Positions 57,413 to 64,000 of a DNA stretch of 64,000 nucleotides are shown in pieces. Both the position numbers and the translations under genes were made by a program. The notes under the pieces are model-generated. The model did no database searches. It was not told the DNA's origin and saw only the letters and a list, made by a program, of their open reading frames with translations. The stretch lies in the NCBI RefSeq assembly GCF_900299535.1, contig NZ_OMKE01000039.1, positions 186,001-250,000 on the forward strand, in the 5' to 3' direction. The first letter of the stretch is position 1, and every line of letters starts with the position of its first letter. Source of the stretch: Aquimarina aquimarini (GTDB lineage: Bacteria > Bacteroidota > Bacteroidia > Flavobacteriales > Flavobacteriaceae).

Positions 57413-58297
57413 TTAATTCTTAACCAGTGATTTCATTACATTGTATACGATATCCGTTGTTGATGCAAGGTATTTGAAGTTAACAGTTGTATACTTATCC
57501 TCACTTTGTCGTACATACGGAGAATTATCTGCGTTTTTAAGTTCTGCAGTAAGTGTTACTGTTTCAAAACCAAAATTAGCAAAGAATCTACTTTCTGGTG
57601 TAGCTACTGTTCTTTTATAAATGGGCACAGGAGATTCTATACGATATAATGACTCCAAACTTAGACTAGATGCCAGCATCTCAATAGCTCTATCCTCATC
57701 ATTATCCCATCCCATATAATCAGATCTATGCATAGAATGAATTTTATATCCTTCGTCTTTTAATTTTTTGGTAAACATTCTGGTACCAACCATATTGCTT
57801 TTCCAATGATCAAAAAATACAATTAACAAATTTTTATTACGTACTTCTAATTCTGTAATTTTCATTGCGGTATAATAAGCAATAGCTATACCTGTAGCGT
57901 TATGAACAGCGCCTGGACTATTTTCTACAGTATCAAAATGTGCTGCTAGCACCACATATTCATCACTACCATTGGTAGCAGGAATTTCAGCAAATATATT
58001 TGCTCCTGTAAATATTTCTCCTTTTTTGTTTTTTACATTGTAACTATGCCTTTCGGGCTTTAGTCCAATATCTTTTAAAGAATTGTATAAAAAATCGGCA
58101 GATGCTTTCCTTTCAGAGGCACTTGCTCTACTTTTTAATTTCTTTTTACCACGTATTGGTTCATGACCAGTCAGTTTGGCAACAATACTTTTTTGGGTGT
58201 TAATGATTTCGGCTTCTTTTCGTTCTTGTTCAGTTTGAGCTGGGGCTATCTGAATTGCGAAAATAAATAATAGTAAAAATTCTCTATAATATTTCAT
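57413..58297 (-). CDS. M28-fold protein with degenerate zinc site
   Basis: About 294 residues from the ATG at 58297, with signal peptide (YYREFLLLFIFAIQIAPAQ). The fold is M28 aminopeptidase: AAHFDTV keeps the first His and Asp ligands, and SDYMGWD keeps a later Asp. However, the bridging Asp is His (PGAVHNATG, normally DN), the catalytic Glu-Glu pair is Trp-Lys (VFFDHWKSNMVG), and the final His is Arg (PYVRQSED). With these losses a functional di-zinc peptidase is unlikely; it may be a binding protein or regulator derived from a peptidase. Confidence 0.85.
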   Translation of the reverse strand: MKYYREFLLLFIFAIQIAPAQTEQERKEAEIINTQKSIVAKLTGHEPIRGKKKLKSRASASERKASADFLYNSLKDIGLKPERHSYNVKNKKGEIFTGANIFAEIPATNGSDEYVVLAAHFDTVENSPGAVHNATGIAIAYYTAMKITELEVRNKNLLIVFFDHWKSNMVGTRMFTKKLKDEGYKIHSMHRSDYMGWDNDEDRAIEMLASSLSLESLYRIESPVPIYKRTVATPESRFFANFGFETVTLTAELKNADNSPYVRQSEDKYTTVNFKYLASTTDIVYNVMKSLVKN

Positions 58298-58328
58298 TTT
58301 GTAGGTTTTCAATGTATTCCCTTTAACA

Positions 58329-58336
58329 CAAATTTA
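58329..58336 (-). promoter_or_regulatory. -7 element TAAATTTG
   Basis: A perfect TAnnTTTG match on the minus strand, about 30 bp before the M28-like gene start at 58297. Confidence 0.45.
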
Positions 58337-58393
58337 TGAAAAATTTGTAATTAAACAATTTTGTACTTTTACGGCTTAAATTAATACTTTAAT

Positions 58394-58981
58394 ATGTCAT
58401 TTGCAAAAATCATACCTTTTATTCTAATAATCTCATTATTTACTCATTGTACAGATAACGATCCTAATAAAAATTTATTAGAGGCTCCTGAAAAATGGAA
58501 AGGCGAAATTATTGAATTTCCATTAGAATTCGCACCTTCTTTGTCTTATTCTGGAATTGAATATGTGCGTTTTGCTCCAGATTGGGGAAAAAAAGGGGCT
58601 TCAGATCATTTCTCCTATGCATTTTTATGGGATATCAATGAAAACCCACAATTATCATCAAAAAAAATAGAATCTGAAATGGAAACTTATTTTGATGGTT
58701 TAATGAATACAGTGAGTAAAGAGAGTGATCTATCAAATAAAGAAATTCCAAAAGCCAAAGCGTTCTTTGAAAAAGTAAATGATTCTGTATTCATTGGAAA
58801 AATATTAACCTATGATGCTTTTATCACAAAAGATAAAATTAGTCTAAATTGTATAGTTAATTATCACTATTGTAACAATACTAGCACACATCAGGTTTTA
58901 TTTAATCTTTCTCCCCAACCTCTAGAACATCCTATTTGGAAAAGATTAAAACAAATTAAAACCAACACTGTTTGTAAATAA
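58394..58981 (+). CDS. Lipoprotein of unknown function
   Basis: A 195-residue protein with lipobox SLFTHC (Cys19) followed by a polar linker. The mature part combines beta strands and two helices (YSGIEYVRFAPDWGKKG; ETYFDGLMNTVSKES), with Trp-rich turns. I do not recognise a family. It is divergent from the M28-like gene, with 96 bp between their start codons. Confidence 0.75.
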   Translation: MSFAKIIPFILIISLFTHCTDNDPNKNLLEAPEKWKGEIIEFPLEFAPSLSYSGIEYVRFAPDWGKKGASDHFSYAFLWDINENPQLSSKKIESEMETYFDGLMNTVSKESDLSNKEIPKAKAFFEKVNDSVFIGKILTYDAFITKDKISLNCIVNYHYCNNTSTHQVLFNLSPQPLEHPIWKRLKQIKTNTVCK

Positions 58982-59004
58982 TATTCTATGTGTAAAAAAC
59001 TTTA

Positions 59005-59589
59005 CTATTGCCAATGTGTATCTCTTTTATTCAAAAGAAACCATTGTAGCGCTATTATAGTTTTTGCATCGTTTATATGCTGTTTTTGTAATAAATCTTC
59101 AATTGTAGAAACAGCATATTTGCATAATTGAATATCTTCATTTTCATTCAACAATCCTCCTCCTGCATATATTTTATCTTTTTTAGAAACTTCACCATAA
59201 TACAGATGCATACGTTCTGATGAAACTCCTGGAGAAGCATAAAAGGTGGTTATATGCTCAAGAACATCAATCTTATACCCTGTTTCTTCTTTTACCTCAC
59301 GTATAGCAGACATTTCTGGGTTCTCATTCTTTTCTAGACCTCCAGCAACGATCTCAATAAGCCATCCATTTGTTTTATTAATGGTTGGATAACGAAACTG
59401 ATTAATCAATAATAAATGATCTGTATCTTTTTCAAACAACAAAACAGCAACACTATCTCCTTGATCCACCATTTCTCTAGAACAAATAATAGACTCTTCT
59501 TTATCAAAACAATCATGAGCAAGCATTGCTTTTTTGATTTTAAGAAACCCATTATAAACAATGCTTTCACTTAGTATCTTATACTTCAT
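59005..59589 (-). CDS. Nudix hydrolase, ADP-sugar pyrophosphatase type
   Basis: A 194-residue protein with the Nudix box GGLEKNENPEMSAIREVKEE-TG (G-x5-E-x7-R-E-U-x-E-E-x-G-U) and the NQFRYPTINKTNGWLIEIVAGG lead-in usual for NudK/ADP-ribose pyrophosphatase types, which hydrolyse nucleoside diphosphate sugars. Substrate is not certain. It converges with the lipoprotein gene at 58394. Confidence 0.92.
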   Translation of the reverse strand: MKYKILSESIVYNGFLKIKKAMLAHDCFDKEESIICSREMVDQGDSVAVLLFEKDTDHLLLINQFRYPTINKTNGWLIEIVAGGLEKNENPEMSAIREVKEETGYKIDVLEHITTFYASPGVSSERMHLYYGEVSKKDKIYAGGGLLNENEDIQLCKYAVSTIEDLLQKQHINDAKTIIALQWFLLNKRDTHWQ

Positions 59590-59681
59590 TATTACAGTAC
59601 GTTATTCGTTTACTTTACTATGGATAAAAGTACAAAACTATTAGGTTTATTATCGCAACTATTATTTTACGTTTCTCTAGA

Positions 59682-59732
59682 AAAAGCACAGCATTTCACT
59701 TAATATTCTTAAGAAAAATGCTGTGCTTTTTT
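59682..59732. terminator. Intrinsic terminator (bidirectional)
   Basis: A 16-bp stem AAAAAGCACAGCATTT with its complement and a 19-nt loop, A and T runs on both sides; 14 bp before the stop of the lipoprotein at 59746 on the minus strand. Confidence 0.85.
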
Positions 59733-59745
59733 AGTATGAAAATTC

Positions 59746-60465
59746 TTACTTTAATTGAATTTTAATGGATTTACAATATAAAGTAGTTGGTCCTTCAAAA
59801 CCAGAATCTGTTGCTATCATAAGCCATAACTCCCCTTTTTCATTGGTTGTAAGAGATATAGGATCCTTTAGATTATTACGGTTTGCTAACATAAATGGTG
59901 TAGGTATCTTTTCTGACACCCCTACACTTCCTATTACTTTAAAAACTTCATTAGATTTACCACTTTGTAATTCCGATTTAAAATTAGGTCTTTTATAACT
60001 TACCAAAGAATCTTGATTATCAATAATATTTTCGGGTTTATAATTTATTCCCCCTGCTCCAAGTGCAATATCAGGGCTACCACCAATACCCACTGCATTT
60101 ATAGAAGTATTGGATGCTAACTCTATATCAAAAGTAACCTCATATTCAGTATTTGGTTCCAATTTTTCAAATTTTCGATATACAGCACTAAAAAGATCAT
60201 CACTATGATTATTGCCAGAGATCATTAGAGCATCAATGTTTTGATCAAGAGGCTCTGGTAACTTTGTTCGTTTGTACTTTAACTCATAAAACGTATCACC
60301 TTCTAATGGGTAATCAGAAAATAGTGACTCCCATCCCTCTTTACTTTTCTCAAAAGAGAAATTAAATTCAAATGTTTTTTTGGCCACTTCATCATCACCA
60401 TGATCACAACTCACCATTACAATTGAAAATACGGTAATAACTAAACTATATATTATATGTTTCAT
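59746..60465 (-). CDS. Lipoprotein of unknown function, carbohydrate-binding-like
   Basis: About 239 residues from the ATG at 60465 (MKHIIYSLVITVFSIVMVSC, lipobox Cys20); the longer start at 60510 adds non-signal residues. The mature part (EFNFSFEKSKEGWESLFSDY, YRKFEKLEPNTEYEVTFDIE, LWLMIATDSGFEGPTTLYCK) looks like a jelly-roll of the carbohydrate-binding or DUF4465 kind, but the family is not certain. It stands alone. Confidence 0.75.
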   Translation of the reverse strand: MKHIIYSLVITVFSIVMVSCDHGDDEVAKKTFEFNFSFEKSKEGWESLFSDYPLEGDTFYELKYKRTKLPEPLDQNIDALMISGNNHSDDLFSAVYRKFEKLEPNTEYEVTFDIELASNTSINAVGIGGSPDIALGAGGINYKPENIIDNQDSLVSYKRPNFKSELQSGKSNEVFKVIGSVGVSEKIPTPFMLANRNNLKDPISLTTNEKGELWLMIATDSGFEGPTTLYCKSIKIQLK

Positions 60466-60725
60466 TCTTTTTTGTTTTAATAAAATGTATTGATTTATTC
60501 CAAAAAGCAATCCACAACTTTTTGTAAAAGAGTAATTTTAAGAAGGTATCATGATAATTCTTGTTACTTACCAAGAAGATGGTATTTCTATGATTTGGTT
60601 GCCTAATTCTTTTAAAAAAAATAAAATATTATACTATTATCAAATGCATCTAAAAATCATTTGTACACCTACATAAAGTTTTTTACATTCGGCCTCAATT
60701 TGATAACACTAAAATTCGCTTTGCT

Positions 60726-61808
60726 ATGCAAAATACTGCTTTAACAGAAACTCATACCGCCTTGGGTGCCAAAATGGTTCCTTTTGCAGGTTTTAATATG
60801 CCAGTATCCTATGAAGGTGTAACTACAGAACATGAAACAGTGCGTAATGGCGTTGGTGTTTTTGATGTATCACACATGGGAGAATTTCTTATTACAGGAC
60901 CTAATGCTCTTGAACTTATACAAAAAGTAACTTCTAATGATGCTTCTAAATTAGTAGATGGAAAAGCGCAATACAGCTATTTACCAAATGACAAAGGTGG
61001 AGTTGTTGATGACTTAATTGTTTACAAAATTGCAGATGAGAAATACCTTATGGTAGTCAATGCATCTAATATAGAAAAAGACTGGAATTGGATCAGTAGT
61101 CATAATACAATGAATGCAGATATGCGTAATCTATCTGATGAATATTCATTACTAGCGATTCAAGGCCCTAAAGCTGCGATTGCTATGCAATCACTTACTT
61201 CTGTAGATCTAGAAGCTATGAAATTTTATACTTTTGAAGTAGCAGATTTTGCTGGAATAGAAAATGTAATTATTTCTGCAACTGGATACACTGGTAGTGG
61301 AGGCTTTGAAATTTATTGTAAAAACTCTGAAGTAAAACAGATTTGGGATAAAGTATTTGAAGCGGGTGCTGATCATGGTATTAAACCAATCGGACTTGCA
61401 GCAAGAGATACATTACGTCTAGAAATGGGATATTGCTTATATGGTAATGATATTACTGACACCACCTCTCCTATTGAAGCTGGATTGGGATGGGTTACTA
61501 AATTCTCTAAACAGTTTATCAACTCAGAAGCCCTTGCCAAAGAAAAAGAGCATGGCGCAGAAAAAAAACTAATTGGTTTTGAGTTGGACGATCGTGGGAT
61601 TCCTCGTCAAGGTTATGACATTGTTGATAACAATGGAGTTGTTATTGGAGTTGTTACCTCAGGAACAATGTCTCCTTCATTAGGAAAAGGAATTGGATTA
61701 GGATATGTCCCTGCTATCTTTTCTAAACCTGAAAGTAAGATTAATATTCAGATTCGTAAAAACGCTATTCCTGCAACAGTAATAAAATTACCTTTCTATA
61801 AAGGTTAA
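60726..61808 (+). CDS. gcvT: Aminomethyltransferase, glycine cleavage T protein
   Basis: A 360-residue folate enzyme with [20 protein letters not shown] at the start, FDVSHMGEF, the GFEIYCKN and [12 protein letters not shown] segments, and [12 protein letters not shown] near the end. It moves the methylene group of glycine to tetrahydrofolate together with GcvP, GcvH and LpdA (44732). It is monocistronic; a terminator at 61830-61876 follows. Confidence 0.95.
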   Translation: MQNTALTETHTALGAKMVPFAGFNMPVSYEGVTTEHETVRNGVGVFDVSHMGEFLITGPNALELIQKVTSNDASKLVDGKAQYSYLPNDKGGVVDDLIVYKIADEKYLMVVNASNIEKDWNWISSHNTMNADMRNLSDEYSLLAIQGPKAAIAMQSLTSVDLEAMKFYTFEVADFAGIENVIISATGYTGSGGFEIYCKNSEVKQIWDKVFEAGADHGIKPIGLAARDTLRLEMGYCLYGNDITDTTSPIEAGLGWVTKFSKQFINSEALAKEKEHGAEKKLIGFELDDRGIPRQGYDIVDNNGVVIGVVTSGTMSPSLGKGIGLGYVPAIFSKPESKINIQIRKNAIPATVIKLPFYKG

Positions 61809-61829
61809 TTTTACAATAAAAAATGATAT

Positions 61830-61876
61830 AATTAAGTTTCAAGGTTACAATTGTAATACTTGGAACTTAATTTTTT
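61830..61876 (+). terminator. Intrinsic terminator of gcvT
   Basis: A 14-bp stem AATTAAGTTTCAAG with its near-complement (one wobble) and a 15-nt loop, then T-rich sequence. Confidence 0.8.
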
Positions 61877-61889
61877 TATATAAGTAATT

Positions 61890-62702
61890 TTGAAAAGAAT
61901 TTTGATCATAGGAGCCAGTGGTTTTATAGGGAACTCTCTATACAGAGAGCTCAACTCTTATTTTGACACTTATGGCACTTATTGTACAGATAATAATTTC
62001 TTTGAAAAAAATCAAAAACTTTTTCAGTATGATATGGAGTCAGAAGATATTTCTATTTTATTAGATAATCTAAAACCTACCATGATCATTGCCGCTCTCA
62101 GAGGAAATTTCAACTCTCAATTAGACGCGCACCAACGTATGATACGATGGGTTCAAAAAAAACCTTGTCGACTTCTTTTTATTTCTAGTGCAAATGTGTT
62201 TGATTCTTTTAGTAATTACCCTTCTTATGAATACGATAAAACACTAAGTGATAGTGTTTTTGGAAGATTTAAAATAAAAATAGAAAATGCATTAATGCGA
62301 TTACCCGCAAACAAATACGTTATTGCACGTGTACCAATGATTTTTGGTGCTACTACACCAAGAGTTCAGGAAATAAAAACACTACATGACCTAGAAGCTC
62401 CTATTGAAGTTTTTCCTAATGTAATAATTAATGTAACCTCAATTTTAAAATTAACACAGCAAATACATTATATTATAAATCGTAATAAAAAAGGTATTTT
62501 TCATTTAGGCAGTACAGATCTTATTTATCATCTTGATCTTATCAAAGAAATTTGTGACACATTGCAATTAGAAAACCCTCTTTTTAAGCAAGTATACGAC
62601 TCTAATAATGATCGTTACCTAGCGGTGCTGCCAAAAGAAAAAATGTTACCAAAAAACTTACAAATAACAACCCAGCAAGTAATAGACTCTGTTATAGTCT
62701 AA
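61890..62702 (+). CDS. NAD-dependent epimerase/reductase-like protein (RmlD-like)
   Basis: A 270-residue Rossmann protein with cofactor loop ILIIGASGFIGNSLY, the FISSANVFD strand and a SYEYDKT active-site tyrosine region of the extended SDR/RmlD type. The start is TTG at 61890; no in-frame ATG is available. The length is shorter than dTDP-rhamnose reductase, so it may act on a nucleotide sugar or another small molecule. It follows gcvT but after a terminator. Confidence 0.8.
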   Translation: MKRILIIGASGFIGNSLYRELNSYFDTYGTYCTDNNFFEKNQKLFQYDMESEDISILLDNLKPTMIIAALRGNFNSQLDAHQRMIRWVQKKPCRLLFISSANVFDSFSNYPSYEYDKTLSDSVFGRFKIKIENALMRLPANKYVIARVPMIFGATTPRVQEIKTLHDLEAPIEVFPNVIINVTSILKLTQQIHYIINRNKKGIFHLGSTDLIYHLDLIKEICDTLQLENPLFKQVYDSNNDRYLAVLPKEKMLPKNLQITTQQVIDSVIV

Positions 62703-62751
62703 CAACTCTTTATGATTATATAATGAAGTACTTACTTCGTAGCCCTGCTAT

Positions 62752-62773
62752 GAAGTGTAAAAAAACACTTCAA
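62752..62773. repeat. Hairpin TGAAGTGT-N6-ACACTTCA
   Basis: A perfect 8-bp inverted repeat after the epimerase-like gene; no T-run follows, so its role as a terminator is doubtful. Confidence 0.45.
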
Positions 62774-62841
62774 TTGATCAAAAAACAACTATTTTTCGCC
62801 AGAATCAAAAAAGTTAAACCACTTCAATGAGTAATTCATAG

Positions 62842-62849
62842 TATATTTG
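62842..62849 (+). promoter_or_regulatory. -7 element TATATTTG four bases before an ATG
   Basis: A perfect TAnnTTTG match with only TACT between it and the ATG at 62854, the same spacing as at 25550 and 38637. Confidence 0.55.
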
Positions 62850-62853
62850 TACT

Positions 62854-63267
62854 ATGGTTGAAAAAGGTAAAAAAATCATACTATTTGATGGCGTCTGTAA
62901 TCTTTGTAATAGCACTATAAATTTTATTATAAAACATGACAAAAAAGATGTTTTCAGGTATGCATCATTGCAAAGTAAGGTTGGAAAACAGCTTATATCA
63001 GAAAGAAACATTGATACTTCAAAATTAGATTCTATCCTTCTTATTGATCCTGCTTTAGCATATTATTATAAATCAACAGCCGCTTTGCAAATTGCAAAAC
63101 AGCTGTCTGGTATATATCCCTTACTTTCGGTTTTCCTTATTTTACCCACTTTTTTTAGAGATTGGGTGTATGATATTATTGCCAAAAACAGATATAAATG
63201 GTTTGGCAAAAAAGAAAGTTGTATGATTCCAACTTCTGAGCTCAAAGCTCTTTTTATTGATCAATAA
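62854..63267 (+). CDS. DCC-family thiol-disulfide oxidoreductase (DUF393)
   Basis: A 137-residue protein with FDGVCNLCNSTINFII, the DxxCxxC motif of the DCC/DUF393 thioredoxin-like family, and the usual YASLQS and RDWVYDIIAKNRYKWFG segments. Membership is clear; substrate unknown. The start codon follows the -7 element by 4 nt, so the mRNA is probably leaderless or nearly so. Confidence 0.92.
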   Translation: MVEKGKKIILFDGVCNLCNSTINFIIKHDKKDVFRYASLQSKVGKQLISERNIDTSKLDSILLIDPALAYYYKSTAALQIAKQLSGIYPLLSVFLILPTFFRDWVYDIIAKNRYKWFGKKESCMIPTSELKALFIDQ

Positions 63268-63290
63268 TTAATCAAGCTACTTCGAGTTCT

Positions 63291-63473
63291 TCATTTTGTA
63301 CTTGGCTCAATAATTAAAGAATCATCTACTTGATTATCTAAAATATTTTCTTGATGTTTTTTCCTTAATTCATTAGATTGTGTGTCCAGTTTATTTACAT
63401 TATCAATATGTACAATACTCAGACATACTACTGCAAAAGAGATGAGAATGATTGGTAACAAAAGTCGTTTCAT
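63291..63473 (-). CDS. Small single-pass membrane protein, unknown
   Basis: A 60-residue protein from the ATG at 63473, beginning MKRLLLPIILISFAVVCLSI, a single hydrophobic segment that may be a signal anchor, then a polar tail. An earlier in-frame ATG at 63521 would add 16 residues. It converges with the DCC gene. The function is unknown; a membrane-anchored modulator is one guess. Confidence 0.55.
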   Translation of the reverse strand: MKRLLLPIILISFAVVCLSIVHIDNVNKLDTQSNELRKKHQENILDNQVDDSLIIEPSTK

Positions 63474-63671
63474 GTTTGTGTGTTTATAAGTTGATATCTC
63501 AAAGATACAGATATGCACCATAAAATATTAGGGGATTTTAACTAAGAATGGACAGGGGGATTTTCCCCCCTTGACTATATGGTATTGACATAAAACTACA
63601 AAATCATATAGGTTAACTAAACCAAAGATACTATTCACTCAATAGTGATTTCTTGTAGGAAGACTATCGTA

Positions 63672-63679
63672 TATATTTG
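63672..63679 (+). promoter_or_regulatory. -7 element TATATTTG
   Basis: A perfect TAnnTTTG match 24 bp before the ATG at 63704. Confidence 0.55.
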
Positions 63680-63703
63680 ATCTATAACCAAAACTTACAT
63701 ATC

Positions 63704-64000
63704 ATGAAAATATATACCTTATTATTTTTGTCTTGTACATTTTCTCTATCCTTTGGCGCAGAAAATAAAATAGACTCATCTATAAAAGAAGTAACCGTAT
63801 ACCTTGCAGGAGCACAAATAAAACGTACAGCAACAGTACATCTTATTCCAGGAACCAACGAAATCATATTACATGACCTATCATCAAATATTGATGAAAA
63901 TAGTATTCAAATATCAGGCTTACAAAACACCTCTATTTTATCTCTAAATTTTGCCATCAATTATTTAGAAAAGAAAAAAGATTCTGAAAAAATCTTATTT
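63704..64000 (+). CDS. N-terminal fragment of a MuiA/DUF4139-family protein
   Basis: An open frame running off the right edge (99 residues seen). It has a signal peptide (YTLLFLSCTFSLSFGAEN) and begins IKEVTVYLAGAQIKRTATVHLIPG-like sequence, the N-terminal DUF4140 region of mucoidy-inhibitor MuiA family proteins. The rest, including the DUF4139 domain, is outside the window. A promoter lies just upstream. Confidence 0.75.
   Translation, partial: MKIYTLLFLSCTFSLSFGAENKIDSSIKEVTVYLAGAQIKRTATVHLIPGTNEIILHDLSSNIDENSIQISGLQNTSILSLNFAINYLEKKKDSEKILF

Noticed and set aside
1..64000. CRISPR array, rRNA or tRNA gene, insertion sequence
   Set aside because: No regularly spaced direct repeats, no rRNA or tRNA-like folding and no transposase frame were found in either strand.

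Overview
The window is a chromosomal segment of an AT-rich Bacteroidota, most likely a marine member of the Flavobacteriaceae (Aquimarina-like, an inference from overall gene style). The reasons are a type IX secretion (T9SS) C-terminal tail on a multidomain M14 peptidase, lipoproteins with SC-type lipoboxes followed by Asp-rich linkers, PorT-like and other small outer-membrane barrels, a HYC_CC_PP protein, and promoters with the Bacteroidota -7 element TAnnTTTG and almost no Shine-Dalgarno sequences. No rRNA, tRNA, CRISPR array, prophage or insertion sequence was recognised.

Layout. 1-5460 is a redox block on the minus strand: a MarR-type regulator with a four-cysteine tail, a thioredoxin-like and a glutaredoxin-like protein, a lipoprotein, and a secreted catalase with a secreted ankyrin partner. 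Two nearly identical palindromes (GTTAGG-N3-CCTAAC) lie in front of the lipoprotein unit and the catalase unit and suggest one regulon. 5560-6760 and 11480-12060 hold several very small minus-strand transcription units (promoter, tiny ORF, intrinsic terminator). 6860-11315 is a compact six-gene operon built around RtcB RNA ligase and the release factor homologue PrfH, with a nucleotidyltransferase-fold protein, a TPR protein, a DEDDh exonuclease and a basic protein of unknown family: an extended ribosome/RNA repair island. RlmF and a DEAH helicase follow (the helicase has a paralogue at 40452).

14831-24209 is a copper/heavy-metal efflux locus (CzcA/CusA-type pump, TolC-type channel, CusB-type adaptor, HMA-MauE protein, PepSY protein, two DUF3347 copies, HYC_CC_PP). 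24295-29747 carries a methyltransferase, a small HTH gene, the T9SS M14 peptidase and a cupin. 29798-32829 has a sterol-desaturase-like protein and an SRPBCC-ArsR pair with twin operators. 33054-38268 covers signalling and envelope genes: a hybrid histidine kinase that has lost its phospho-accepting His, an M23-LysM protein, an OmpA lipoprotein and an RlmI-like methyltransferase. 38649-40432 is an ArsR-SDR-PhzF unit with a duplicated operator. 42204-50527 holds a hydrolase, two tandem MsrB, LpdA, AroQ, outer-membrane proteins, XerD and lipoproteins. 50641-57374 has the Nnr NAD(P)HX repair enzyme and a thrABC operon preceded by an unannotated Thr/Ile-rich leader peptide. The remainder holds a degenerate M28 peptidase, a Nudix hydrolase, GcvT, an epimerase-like protein, a DCC protein and the start of a MuiA-like gene.

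How the parts work together: oxidative-damage functions recur (catalase, thiol proteins, two MsrB, NAD(P)HX repair), as do RNA or ribosome maintenance functions (RtcB-PrfH island, RlmF, RlmI-like). Three short genes (25562, 38649, 62854) have the -7 element exactly 4 nt before the ATG, which suggests leaderless or near-leaderless mRNAs.
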